A DNA stretch of 64,000 nucleotides from Neobacillus sp. SuZ13 (GTDB lineage: Bacteria > Bacillota > Bacilli > Bacillales > Cytobacillaceae), in contig NZ_CP126107.1 in the NCBI RefSeq assembly GCF_030123365.1, positions 4,859,501-4,923,500 of the forward strand. The letters are read 5' to 3'. Made by a program: the position numbers and the translations under genes. Below, piece after piece: positions 26,100 to 33,577 of the stretch. Position 1 is the stretch's first letter. Each line of letters starts with the position of its first letter. The notes below the pieces were generated by a model. It was given only the letters and a program-made list of their open reading frames with translations, made no database searches and was not told the DNA's origin.

Positions 26100-27413
26100 T
26101 TATTGTCCAAGTTTTTCTTTCATGTCTTTTTCCATATTTTGAACTGCTTGTTCAACGGTTTGTTGACCTGCAATTGCTTTTGATACATTTACTTGAATGA
26201 TTTCAGAGATTTCAGGATAGTTTGGAGCTACTGGACGAGAAACAGCTGCACTTAGGCCATCAACAAAGCCTTTATCTGCAAATGTTGGGTTCGCTTTAAG
26301 AATCTCTTGATCTTGATATAACTTTGTGATTGTAGGTGCGTGTCCACCGTAAATCGCATCGATTTTTTGTCCTTCTGCACCAGCCATAAACTTCAGAAAT
26401 TCCCATGCTTCTTTTGGATGCTTCGAATACTTATTGATACCAGCCATCCAGCCACCAAGCGCCGCCGCTGATCCTTTGTCACCTGCAGGAAGTGGTGCTA
26501 CTCCAACCTTATCAGCAATTTTGGATTTCGTTTTGTCATTCGCACTTGCATATTCATAAGGCCAGTTACGTAGGAAAACCGTTTGACCTTCAATAAACGC
26601 CTGGTCTGATTCAGTTTCTGTAAATGTTGTTACATTACCAGGAACAACACTTGACTTAGCAATTTCAACCATTTTCTTTAATCCTTTGATTGCCTCCGGA
26701 CTATTAATGGCTACCTTACCATCTTTATCGATGAACGCTCCGCCATAGGATGCAACAAATTCTACAGCGTTACAGACAAGCCCTTCATACTGTTTCGCTT
26801 GAAAAACATACCCAAACTTTGTATTGCCCTTACCTTTATCTGCCTTCGCTTTTGTTAATAATTCATCCCATGTTTTTGGTACTTCATTTGGCTTAACTAA
26901 GTCTTTTCTATAGAATAGTAGACCGGCATCAACAAATTTAGGAAGTGCCCATTGTTTTCCGTTAAACTGAGCTGCACCTAAAGCACCCTGGTTATATTCG
27001 TTTAAATCAATTCCATCCTGTTGAATGAAACGGTCTAGCGGAAGTACATATCCAGCCTGAGCAAATTCCGCCGGCCAAATAACATCCATATCAATAACAT
27101 CAATTTCAGAAGACTTCGCGTTAAATGCAGTAATATAGGCATCATGTTGCTGACCAGTGTCAGCAGGCATTTCCCGAAACTCTACATCAATGTTCGGATG
27201 AGTTGCTTCAAACGCTGCCACCATTTTTGCAGTTCCCTGAGTAACGTCCTTACCACGAGCATAAATCAGTTTTACCTTTTGCTCTGTTGTCGTCTTGGTT
27301 TTGTCCCCCGCCGGCTTTTCCTTCGTGCTTGAAGTATCCGAACTACAGGCAGCAAGCGCAAGTGATAATGTAGCAAATACAGCTAAAAGTTTGGCTTTCT
27401 TCGACTTTTTCAT
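26100..27413 (-). CDS. Sugar ABC transporter substrate-binding lipoprotein
   Basis: A 437-residue family-1 extracellular solute-binding protein. A lipoprotein signal peptide ends in LALAAC, so the mature protein is lipid-anchored at Cys near residue 22. The body shows typical features, such as FEATHPNIDVEFREMPAD and FLRNWPYEYA. It delivers the sugar to the two downstream permeases. It begins 10 bp after the lacI stop, and an operator-like palindrome sits at the end of lacI just ahead of it. Confidence 0.9.
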   Translation of the reverse strand: MKKSKKAKLLAVFATLSLALAACSSDTSSTKEKPAGDKTKTTTEQKVKLIYARGKDVTQGTAKMVAAFEATHPNIDVEFREMPADTGQQHDAYITAFNAKSSEIDVIDMDVIWPAEFAQAGYVLPLDRFIQQDGIDLNEYNQGALGAAQFNGKQWALPKFVDAGLLFYRKDLVKPNEVPKTWDELLTKAKADKGKGNTKFGYVFQAKQYEGLVCNAVEFVASYGGAFIDKDGKVAINSPEAIKGLKKMVEIAKSSVVPGNVTTFTETESDQAFIEGQTVFLRNWPYEYASANDKTKSKIADKVGVAPLPAGDKGSAAALGGWMAGINKYSKHPKEAWEFLKFMAGAEGQKIDAIYGGHAPTITKLYQDQEILKANPTFADKGFVDGLSAAVSRPVAPNYPEISEIIQVNVSKAIAGQQTVEQAVQNMEKDMKEKLGQ

Positions 27414-27423
27414 GTTTTTCCCC

Positions 27424-28440
27424 CTATTTTGAAATCGTTTTCAATTTTGACATGGTTGAATCTCTAATTACCAAATCAAAAGGTAATAGAATTTCTAGGT
27501 GATTGGCTACTTCTTTCTTATGGGCAATAGATTCTATCATCACTTCCATTGCTGTCTTTCCCATTTCTTCGATGGGCTGTCGAATCGTTGTCAGAGCCGG
27601 TTCTACAACTCTGGCAATCGGTTGATCATCAAAACCGATGATGGCGAATTCGTCCGGCACTTTTTTGCCTATGGCCTTGGCGGCCATAATGATTCCTGTT
27701 GCTACCTGATCACTTCCTGTAAAAACAGCAGTGGGGGCTTCTTTCATGTTTAAAATCGTTCTTAAAATTCTTTTACCGTCATCTAGGTCGAATACATTTG
27801 AAAACATCCATTCAGTACGAAACGGAAGCCCGTATTCTGCGAGAGCCTTTCTGAATCCAGCCTGCCTATCCTTGGCTAAATTACTTTTATCACCACTGGT
27901 ACAAGCAATTCTTTTATGGCCTTGTTCAACTAAGTGGCATGTCCCTATGTAGCTCGCCTCAAATTGATCCATACGGACAATTGGCACCCTTGTATTTCTT
28001 TCATATTCATTGCAAAAAACCATTGGACCATACTCTGTAAAGGGCTCAATCATATTCCATTCGTTTTCATATGATGTAAGGATCAACCCATCTACTTGCT
28101 TTGTTCTTAACAGCTCCAAAAAATCCAGTTCCTTCTGTTTGCTATATCTCGTCTGGCAAATGAGTAACTGAAGATTGTTTTGAGTTGCAACCGTATCCAT
28201 TGCTTCCACTAGATACGCAAAAAACGGATTTGTCATGACTGGAACTAATATGGCAATCGTATCTGTTTTTTGATTCCGTAACCGCTGAGCAGTGGTATTG
28301 GGGACATAATTCAAAGCCTCCATTGCTTCACGAACTAACCTTTTCTTATCCTCAGTTACATTTGGATGGTTATTAATCACCCTTGAAACGGTCGCTCTTG
28401 AAAGCCCTGCTCTTATTGCTACATCCGCAATCGTGGCCAA
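27424..28440 (-). CDS. LacI-family transcriptional repressor
   Basis: A 338-residue LacI/GalR regulator. The HTH is ATIADVAIRAGLSRATVSRVIN, followed by the hinge helix PNTTAQRLRN and a periplasmic-binding-protein-like effector domain. As the first gene of the sugar operon, it probably senses the imported sugar. Three palindromes matching TTGAAAnCGnTTTCAA are nearby: two upstream of its start and one inside its last codons, which implies autoregulation and control of the transporter genes. Confidence 0.92.
   Translation of the reverse strand: MATIADVAIRAGLSRATVSRVINNHPNVTEDKKRLVREAMEALNYVPNTTAQRLRNQKTDTIAILVPVMTNPFFAYLVEAMDTVATQNNLQLLICQTRYSKQKELDFLELLRTKQVDGLILTSYENEWNMIEPFTEYGPMVFCNEYERNTRVPIVRMDQFEASYIGTCHLVEQGHKRIACTSGDKSNLAKDRQAGFRKALAEYGLPFRTEWMFSNVFDLDDGKRILRTILNMKEAPTAVFTGSDQVATGIIMAAKAIGKKVPDEFAIIGFDDQPIARVVEPALTTIRQPIEEMGKTAMEVMIESIAHKKEVANHLEILLPFDLVIRDSTMSKLKTISK
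27429..27444 (-). promoter_or_regulatory. LacI-type operator inside the lacI 3-prime end
   Basis: TTGAAATCGTTTTCAA matches the LacI-family consensus and the two sites upstream of lacI. It spans the last codons of lacI and ends 15 bp before the binding-protein start, where it could control an internal promoter or act as a roadblock. It also fits a degenerate cre, so CcpA binding is possible. Confidence 0.6.
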
Positions 28441-28499
28441 ACAAAATCCCCCTTCCCCCTCCTTTTATTAAAGATGGTTTAAATGTTGAAATCTATTTC

Positions 28500-28548
28500 T
28501 TGAAATCGATTTCAATTACACTTTAATAGATTTTGAAAGCGATTTCAA
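28500..28548 (-). promoter_or_regulatory. Tandem LacI-type operators upstream of lacI
   Basis: TTGAAATCGATTTCAA (28500-28515) is a perfect 16-bp palindrome, and TTGAAAGCGATTTCAA (28533-28548) differs at one position. Their centres are 33 bp apart, about three helical turns. A third, imperfect half-matching copy lies at 28486-28501. The second site also resembles a cre for CcpA. Confidence 0.75.
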
Positions 28549-28672
28549 TATTTTTTTCAGAAAAATCTATAAATTCCTAATTGTTTCGGAAAGTGAAATA
28601 ATTTTTATTTTTAAATACTCGGATATCATAGTATAGATATCAGTACTAACGTTTTTTCCTTAGGAGGGAAAA

Positions 28673-29170
28673 ATGTCACTCCCTTCGTAAAACCGAATCT
28701 TATTACTCGTGGTCTGCATCCAGAGAATAAAGAAACACCCATTCAATTCAAACTGACATAATGGATCATAAAGAGTTTTACAGAAGCTACTCACTTTATT
28801 CAAACTATTTGCTGACGATCAATGGTTTCGTTAGAACACCCATTTTGTTTTCCATGCAAGAGATCAACCTGCCTTCAAAAAAAATTAAAGTGGTCCTAGA
28901 ATGTTCTGGTGACAAGCGGGAATTATTCAAACCTAAAGTATATGGAGAACAATGGAGAAAAGGTGCGATAAGTCAGGAATATTGGAAAGGGAAAGCATTT
29001 AATCAAAGGTATTTTCTTGAACTGGAATGGATTATATTTCGAAAGTTGAAATCAGTATGGATAATGGGGAAAACTGGACAAAAGCAAGACTCATCGTCCA
29101 ACATCAAGGAAGTTATCGATGGTCTTCTTGGTCATACAAATGGTTCGTTTGGAAAAAATGGATTATATAA
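28673..29170 (+). pseudogene. Decayed sulfite-oxidase-type molybdopterin oxidoreductase
   Basis: Behind an AGGAGG site, ATG (28673) leads to a stop after five codons. Another frame reads TPFVKPNLITRGLHPENKE, the typical N-terminus of YuiH-like molybdopterin oxidoreductases. The frame then shifts again to YLLTINGFVRTPILFSMQEI and VVLECSGDKRELFKPK, where the Cys would be the molybdenum ligand. After WKG most of the protein is missing, and a third frame encodes SKVEISMDNGENWTKARL, the C-terminal dimerisation domain. There are at least three frameshifts and a large internal deletion. Confidence 0.75.
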
Positions 29171-29430
29171 TTTACATACAAAAATTAGAAAAGCTCAAAG
29201 AGTTGTACTTGGAATCGAATATGTATATTATTTCTACAACGAAGATACAACGCATCATTTTCATACTTGGTATGTCCCACGTTATGAGTGGATGTATGAA
29301 TTAGGACGTTCTGTAGAGTCTGTTAGACCCGTCCTCCTTCACGCTAGAAATAAAATGAACAACGATGATCATAAACAAAAAGTTTTACAAGCAATTGATG
29401 CATTAAAAAAAGAGTTAAATCGATCTTCAT
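29171..29430 (+). pseudogene. C-terminal fragment resembling a HIT-like hydrolase
   Basis: In frame with part of the upstream fragment there is a stretch reading LGIEYVYYFYNEDTTHHFHTW, then VPRYEWMYELGRSVESVRPV. The HHFHTWYVPRY segment looks like a degenerate HIT motif (HxHxHxxPR). The N-terminal half of such a protein is absent and no start or ribosome binding site of its own is seen. The fragment is fused by chance to the decayed oxidoreductase, giving a misleading 299-codon open frame. The family assignment is tentative. Confidence 0.5.
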
Positions 29431-29469
29431 CAAAATACTTTAATGTCTTTTGTATATTTAATACTATAG

Positions 29470-29747
29470 ATAACACTGGACATCACCAGGCTCAAGTTCG
29501 CCTCGGCCCGATTTATTATCTAGTGCTCCAGTTTGCCCTCAATCACATAGGTCACGGTTTCAATCCCGCGATGCGGGTCAAAATCAAACGTACCTTTTTT
29601 AAAAAAATCCTCTGTGAGAAAAAGGAAAGGATCAGACTCCTTCATTTTTTGGGGATCTAATACCATTCCTGCAGTGTAAATCGAACTATGTTGGTGATGC
29701 TGAACGGTCCAAACACGCTCAATACCCCTTTGAAGAATTTCGCTCAT
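29470..29747 (-). pseudogene. Truncated, frameshifted pirin-family protein
   Basis: ATG at 29747 (with GGGGG upstream) opens a 75-codon frame starting MSEILQRGIERVWTVQHHQ and containing FDFDPHRGIETVTYVIEGKL, the metal-binding cupin strand of pirin proteins. It stops after LEH. One base removed restores the family sequence DNKSGRGELEPGDVQ in the next frame, after which homology ends near 29470. So there is a single-base frameshift plus loss of about three quarters of the gene. Confidence 0.75.
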
Positions 29748-29856
29748 ATTCTATCCCCCTAGTAAATCAAGATAATAGTATCGTTATTGAAATGCTTTAT
29801 CAAATTTAAAACTTCGGAAATGAGCGAAAATGGCGAATCGACTGTTAAACGTTGAA

Positions 29857-29947
29857 ATTCGCTCATTGAATGCTGAAATTCGCTCACAAAACACCGAAAT
29901 TCGCCCGTTGGAACTCAAATTCGCTCAATAACTCTGAAAATTCGCCC
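29857..29947. repeat. Five-copy 21-nt direct repeat array (left of the NERD gene)
   Basis: The core ATTCGCYC recurs at 29857, 29878, 29899, 29919 and 29940, that is every 21, 21, 20 and 21 bases, in units like GAAATTCGCTCATTGAATGCT. Two inverted half-copies (GAGCGAAAATGGCGAAT) lie just before it, near 29822-29838. The array has no long open frame and lies between the pirin fragment and the NERD gene in a 324-bp gap. Confidence 0.85.
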
Positions 29948-30071
29948 GTTCAATAATAACATTGGCTTGTAAAATTATTTTCGGAAAATATTTTACAAGA
30001 ATCGATAAAATTCGGCAGGATATTCAGTCTTATTATTAGAATTTATTCTTAAAACGAGAGGAGTGATTATT

Positions 30072-31046
30072 TTGATAATCAAAGAAAGGACAAAACCATT
30101 AATTATGCTTATTTTAGAAGCTTTACTGCGGCGTCTTCCCTGCAGTCACCAAAAGTACCAACAGATACTAGATGAGCACGGAAGGAGACAAGCAGGTTAC
30201 ATCGGTGAGAAATCGCTCGATTACTATTATCGCGAATTGCCTCATCAAAAATATATGATCCTCCACGATTTAAACCTTCCTGATGGCGACTACAACTGCC
30301 AAATTGACACCCTGCTTTTAACACCTGAATTCGCCCTTGCGATTGATGTCAAAAATATGGCTGGAAAGTTAATATTTGATACGGATAATGAACAGTTTAT
30401 TCAGATCAACAATGGTATTGAAAAAGGATACCCCTATCCGATTGCGCAGGCAGAAAGACATCAGAAGTACTTACAGAAACTACTTGCTGCACATCATTTT
30501 CCTCCCATTCCGGTTGAATATTTAGTGGTGATCAGTAATAGTTATACTTCCTATGCTGTTACAGGAAAAAATGCCCACAAAGTTAAACCCCGAGTTTGTA
30601 AGTCCGATGTCTTCTTAAACAAAATTACCCTTTTAGAAAAACAATATTCGAAACCGCTTTTGACCTCCAAGGAAATCAAGAAGCTTTGCCGCCTCCTAGT
30701 GAAGATGAACACCGTTCCGACAAGCTATGTATTGAAAAAATATGATATTCACACATCAGACTTGTTAAGTGGTGTCCACTGTCCTACCAACTCTAATCAT
30801 TCCCTAATTCGTAAAAAACAGAATTGGTACTGCCCTTCCTGCGATGCTTTTTCAAAAGACGCACATATTAACGCACTGAAGGATTATTTTCTGCTATTTG
30901 GACCGACGATAACCAATAAGCAGTTTCGGGAATTTGCTCATATAAAATCACGTGATGTAGTAAAAAGAATACTTCTATCTTGTAATCTTCAATGCCTTGG
31001 AAAGTACAGAGCACGATACTATGCCCCTAAGAATTTCCCTTGGTGA
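30072..31046 (+). CDS. NERD-domain (nuclease-related) protein with C-terminal zinc ribbon
   Basis: A 324-residue protein. Residues about 38-155 are a NERD domain with the predicted nuclease core GEKSLDYYY, then QIDTLLLTPEFALAIDVKNMAGKL (the D...DxK pattern of the restriction-endonuclease-like fold). A zinc ribbon follows near residues 238-260 (CPTNSNH...WYCPSC), then a helical C-terminus. Its role is unknown; NERD proteins are thought to process DNA. TTG at 30072 has GAGGAG nine bases upstream; GTG at 30063 overlaps that site. It is flanked on both sides by 21-nt repeat arrays. Confidence 0.82.
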   Translation: MIIKERTKPLIMLILEALLRRLPCSHQKYQQILDEHGRRQAGYIGEKSLDYYYRELPHQKYMILHDLNLPDGDYNCQIDTLLLTPEFALAIDVKNMAGKLIFDTDNEQFIQINNGIEKGYPYPIAQAERHQKYLQKLLAAHHFPPIPVEYLVVISNSYTSYAVTGKNAHKVKPRVCKSDVFLNKITLLEKQYSKPLLTSKEIKKLCRLLVKMNTVPTSYVLKKYDIHTSDLLSGVHCPTNSNHSLIRKKQNWYCPSCDAFSKDAHINALKDYFLLFGPTITNKQFREFAHIKSRDVVKRILLSCNLQCLGKYRARYYAPKNFPW

Positions 31047-31079
31047 GTTTTTAATTATTTTCTAACATGGTAAATAACG

Positions 31080-31171
31080 ATTCGCTCATAAAGTATCTAG
31101 ATTCGCCCATTGAACATGAAAATTCGCTCGATGATTGATGAAATTCGCTCATTAAACAACGAAATTCGCCC
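31080..31171. repeat. Five-copy 21-nt direct repeat array (right of the NERD gene)
   Basis: ATTCGCYC recurs at 31080, 31101, 31122, 31143 and 31164, an exact 21-base period. The unit and orientation match the array at 29857-29947. The A-rich spacers vary while the core is fixed. Confidence 0.87.
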
Positions 31172-31225
31172 ATAAGCTAAAAAATATAACTCTTAGAGTT
31201 CCCATTTCAGAAAAAAAACCAACAA

Positions 31226-31248
31226 AGGACACCTAATTTAGGTGTCCT
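31226..31248 (-). terminator. Intrinsic terminator after the acidic cytosolic-protein gene
   Basis: AGGACACC and GGTGTCCT enclose TAATTTA. In minus-strand sense the hairpin is followed by TTGTTGGTTTTTTTT, so the U run is displaced by about seven bases. Confidence 0.6.
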
Positions 31249-31267
31249 CTATCAATAACTCAGCTAT

Positions 31268-31666
31268 TTATACCGCAATATCCTTCCCTTCTTCAACAAC
31301 ATGGAACAATAAATGGGCTAAATGATGAATTGGGCCATATTCTTCTTGGTCTTCATCATCAGGTTCCTCGTTAAATTCCATGTCATTTAAGAACAACGCC
31401 ATAAATTCATAAAAGTCCTTCAATTGGAAGGAATAGCAGCCGACTGGATCTTCATTGTCTTCTTCATAGTGCAAGACCATATAAGACAGGTCACCGTCCA
31501 CATCTTCTGCATCAAAAAACACAAATAGGCCAATGTTCGTGTCGAGCTCGAATAAATGCCTAGTCCCACCTTCCGTTGCTTTCGTAAAATCGGCCTGGCT
31601 TAGTTTTTGAATTTGCATACTATCTACATTATCTTCTTGATGGAATCCGACAACAAATGATTTCAT
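31268..31666 (-). CDS. Acidic conserved hypothetical protein
   Basis: A 132-residue soluble, strongly acidic protein with no signal peptide or membrane segment. Features include a GFHQEDNVDSMQIQKLS start, an EDPVGCYSFQLKDFYEFMALF segment, and an acidic stretch NEEPDDEDQEEYGP near residue 105. I do not recognise the family. It has a strong GGAGGA site and its own terminator, so it is a real single gene. Confidence 0.7.
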   Translation of the reverse strand: MKSFVVGFHQEDNVDSMQIQKLSQADFTKATEGGTRHLFELDTNIGLFVFFDAEDVDGDLSYMVLHYEEDNEDPVGCYSFQLKDFYEFMALFLNDMEFNEEPDDEDQEEYGPIHHLAHLLFHVVEEGKDIAV

Positions 31667-31770
31667 GATTTCCTCCTTAAAACTTCACAGAAATAAAACA
31701 ACACATGCTTTTATCTTGCCCTACTCCTAGTTGGTTTCATTCTTTCTATCTTAAAATTTATAAAACAGTA

Positions 31771-31938
31771 TTAATCACAATGCTTATCTTCTAATTCAGT
31801 ATGCTCATTTAGGAGTGGATTTTCACTTGGAGCAAAATTCACTGACTGTAGACTCATATTTGGCTCAAGTCCATAAAGGTCTTGGGAGGATTTACTTTCA
31901 TATTCCGTCAGGGATTGCTTTTTTTCCCCCTTTTTCAT
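31771..31938 (-). CDS. Small hypothetical protein
   Basis: 55 residues, hydrophilic, beginning MKKGEKKQSLTEYESKSSQD. ATG at 31938 has GAGGTG six bases upstream; a longer frame from 31998 lacks a site. No known domain. It lies downstream of, but is separated by a terminator from, the quorum-sensing operon. Confidence 0.55.
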   Translation of the reverse strand: MKKGEKKQSLTEYESKSSQDLYGLEPNMSLQSVNFAPSENPLLNEHTELEDKHCD

Positions 31939-32011
31939 ACTACGCACCTCTTCATAATCATATTTTCCTAGTATTGTCTCCGTAATTATTGAAAACATTC
32001 AAATCATAAAA

Positions 32012-32036
32012 AAATCCCTGATAATTTCAGGGATTT
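32012..32036 (-). terminator. Terminator of the regulator/pro-peptide operon
   Basis: AAATCCCTGA (32012-32021) pairs with TCAGGGATTT (32027-32036); minus-strand reading gives TTTTTTTATG after the stem. Confidence 0.82.
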
Positions 32037-32040
32037 ACAA

Positions 32041-32193
32041 TCAGCCGATCGGAGGTTGAATTGGATGGTTCAATACATTATCTTCTGTGGAAATGGCCAC
32101 ATCACTATTTGACGTTGACACTTTCACATCCTTTGCAGTAGTGAAAAGTGCAACCAATGAGATCGAAAACAATAGGACAACAAACTTTTTCAT
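32041..32193 (-). CDS. Exported signalling pro-peptide (NprX/Phr-like)
   Basis: A 50-residue pre-pro-peptide. MKK plus the hydrophobic core FVVLLFSISLVALFTTA is a Sec signal, and the remainder is hydrophilic, ending in NHPIQPPIG. It starts 19 bp after the stop of the XRE-TPR regulator, with AGGAGG eight bases before ATG, and is followed by a terminator. This is the gene order of RRNPP quorum-sensing pairs such as NprR-NprX. The mature signal is probably a C-terminal 7-8-mer such as HPIQPPIG; NprX of B. cereus (SKPDIVG) similarly ends in a proline-containing Ile/Gly motif. Processing sites are inferred. Confidence 0.72.
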   Translation of the reverse strand: MKKFVVLLFSISLVALFTTAKDVKVSTSNSDVAISTEDNVLNHPIQPPIG

Positions 32194-32212
32194 TAAAATT
32201 GCCTCCTAAACC

Positions 32213-33433
32213 TTAAATTATTTTATTTAAATATTTTACTGCATCAATAACCAGACCCTTTTGAGTGTAATAGTCGGCAAGCATTTTATAAAAATGCGTT
32301 AAGTCTTCGCTATGTTCATTTTCCTCTTCCAGGTAGGGAATGACCTTCGCTTCTAAATATTTGAATGCTTTTACAGGAGATGCTAGATGAAGGAGATAAT
32401 AGTCTGCTAAGATTCGGTATTTTTTTACGGATAGTTCTTTTGAAAGTAGGTTCACTTCTTGGAAGCAAAGTTTCGCTTTCTCAAATGATTTGAGAGAATG
32501 GTGAAGCTCCCCAATTGCATATAGAGTTACTAGATAATGCTGGTTTTTGTTTGGCTGCAGGGCCAAACTCTTTTCATAATAGAATAGTGCTTCCTTTGCA
32601 TTTTTCATTTTAAATTGCAAATGGCCCATATTATGATAGATTTGGGGAAGTAACTTATCTTTTCTTAGTAATTCTGCATTGCGGATTAAATGTTGAAAAC
32701 ACTCTTGGGCTTCTTCGTAAATATTGGAATGGGTATAATTAATACCTAACAGCATAAGTGTGTGGAGTATTCTGATGAAGTTGTGCTGATTCATAAATAT
32801 TTGCAGTGCCATTTTTCCGAAATGGATGGCATGTCCTGAAAGCTCTAGTGAACTTTTTACAAGAGATCGATGGTACAGAAATTCACCACTGGTTGTTTCT
32901 TTATTGTTTTCTGTATGTAAGGCATCGAGGATTTCATCTGCATTTTGATATTGACCCTTCCACATTAAGAATATCGCATTATAATAGCGAAATAAATGGT
33001 CTTCATGTTGGGAAAAATTTTTCTTTTGCTTATATAAAAGTGCTCTTTGACCATCAGCTTCATCCACTTGGCCTTTAAAAATTAAATAGCGGAACTTATA
33101 CAATTCATAAATATAAATATATTTAGAGAATGGGATCAGATGTTCAATTTCCATAAGTTTTTGATAATATTCTTCTATTTCATTTCTAAGATAAAAATTA
33201 ATCTTCTCGTCAAGTCCTTTTAATAAGGATTTAATTTCTTCTTCCTGCTCCTCCATCTCTTCGAGGCCAATATTTAGACGCTTTAGTAAAAGAGAGATCG
33301 TCCCTTCATTTGCTTCTTTTGAGTTGTTTTCAATTTTACTTAAATGCGGGACAGAACATATTCCCTTTGAAAGCTCTGCTTGTGTTATTCCTCTTTGCGT
33401 TCGATAAAATTTAATCAGGGCTCCATATTCCAT
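32213..33433 (-). CDS. RRNPP-family (NprR-like) XRE-TPR quorum-sensing regulator
   Basis: A 406-residue regulator. Residues 1-60 are an XRE helix-turn-helix (YGALIKFYRTQRGITQAELSKGICS, then HLSKIENNSKEANE), and the rest is a superhelix of TPR repeats, such as YHNMGHLQFKMKNAKEALFYY and HYLVTLYAIGELHHSLKSFEKA. This architecture binds short secreted peptides in NprR, PlcR and Rap proteins. ATG at 33433 is chosen; TTG at 33448 is possible but lacks a spaced ribosome site. It is co-transcribed with the pro-peptide gene. The subtilase immediately upstream is a candidate target. Confidence 0.85.
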   Translation of the reverse strand: MEYGALIKFYRTQRGITQAELSKGICSVPHLSKIENNSKEANEGTISLLLKRLNIGLEEMEEQEEEIKSLLKGLDEKINFYLRNEIEEYYQKLMEIEHLIPFSKYIYIYELYKFRYLIFKGQVDEADGQRALLYKQKKNFSQHEDHLFRYYNAIFLMWKGQYQNADEILDALHTENNKETTSGEFLYHRSLVKSSLELSGHAIHFGKMALQIFMNQHNFIRILHTLMLLGINYTHSNIYEEAQECFQHLIRNAELLRKDKLLPQIYHNMGHLQFKMKNAKEALFYYEKSLALQPNKNQHYLVTLYAIGELHHSLKSFEKAKLCFQEVNLLSKELSVKKYRILADYYLLHLASPVKAFKYLEAKVIPYLEEENEHSEDLTHFYKMLADYYTQKGLVIDAVKYLNKII

Positions 33434-33538
33434 ATTGCCACCAGACAAACCTTTCTTTTTTTCCTATTTTACATCAAATGGTATTTTTCCAACAGTACTT
33501 TTCTAACTATTTTAAAGATTTAGACTTCAATTCCAAAA

Positions 33539-33566
33539 GGTCATCAGTCAAAACAACCTGATGACC
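33539..33566 (-). terminator. Terminator after the subtilase gene
   Basis: GGTCATCAG (33539-33547) pairs with CTGATGACC (33558-33566); in the minus direction it is followed by TTTTGG. Confidence 0.7.
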
Positions 33567-33577
33567 CCTTTCAAGAT

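Noticed and set aside
28761..29660. Continuous 299-codon plus-strand frame that could be read as a novel protein
   Set aside because: Its parts match a decayed molybdoenzyme, a HIT-like fragment and antisense of a pirin fragment, with frame changes. No ribosome binding site precedes its first ATG.
29857..31171. 21-nt repeat arrays considered as CRISPR arrays
   Set aside because: Period of 21 nt with an 8-nt fixed core leaves no room for typical 28-37-nt repeats plus spacers, and no cas genes are nearby.
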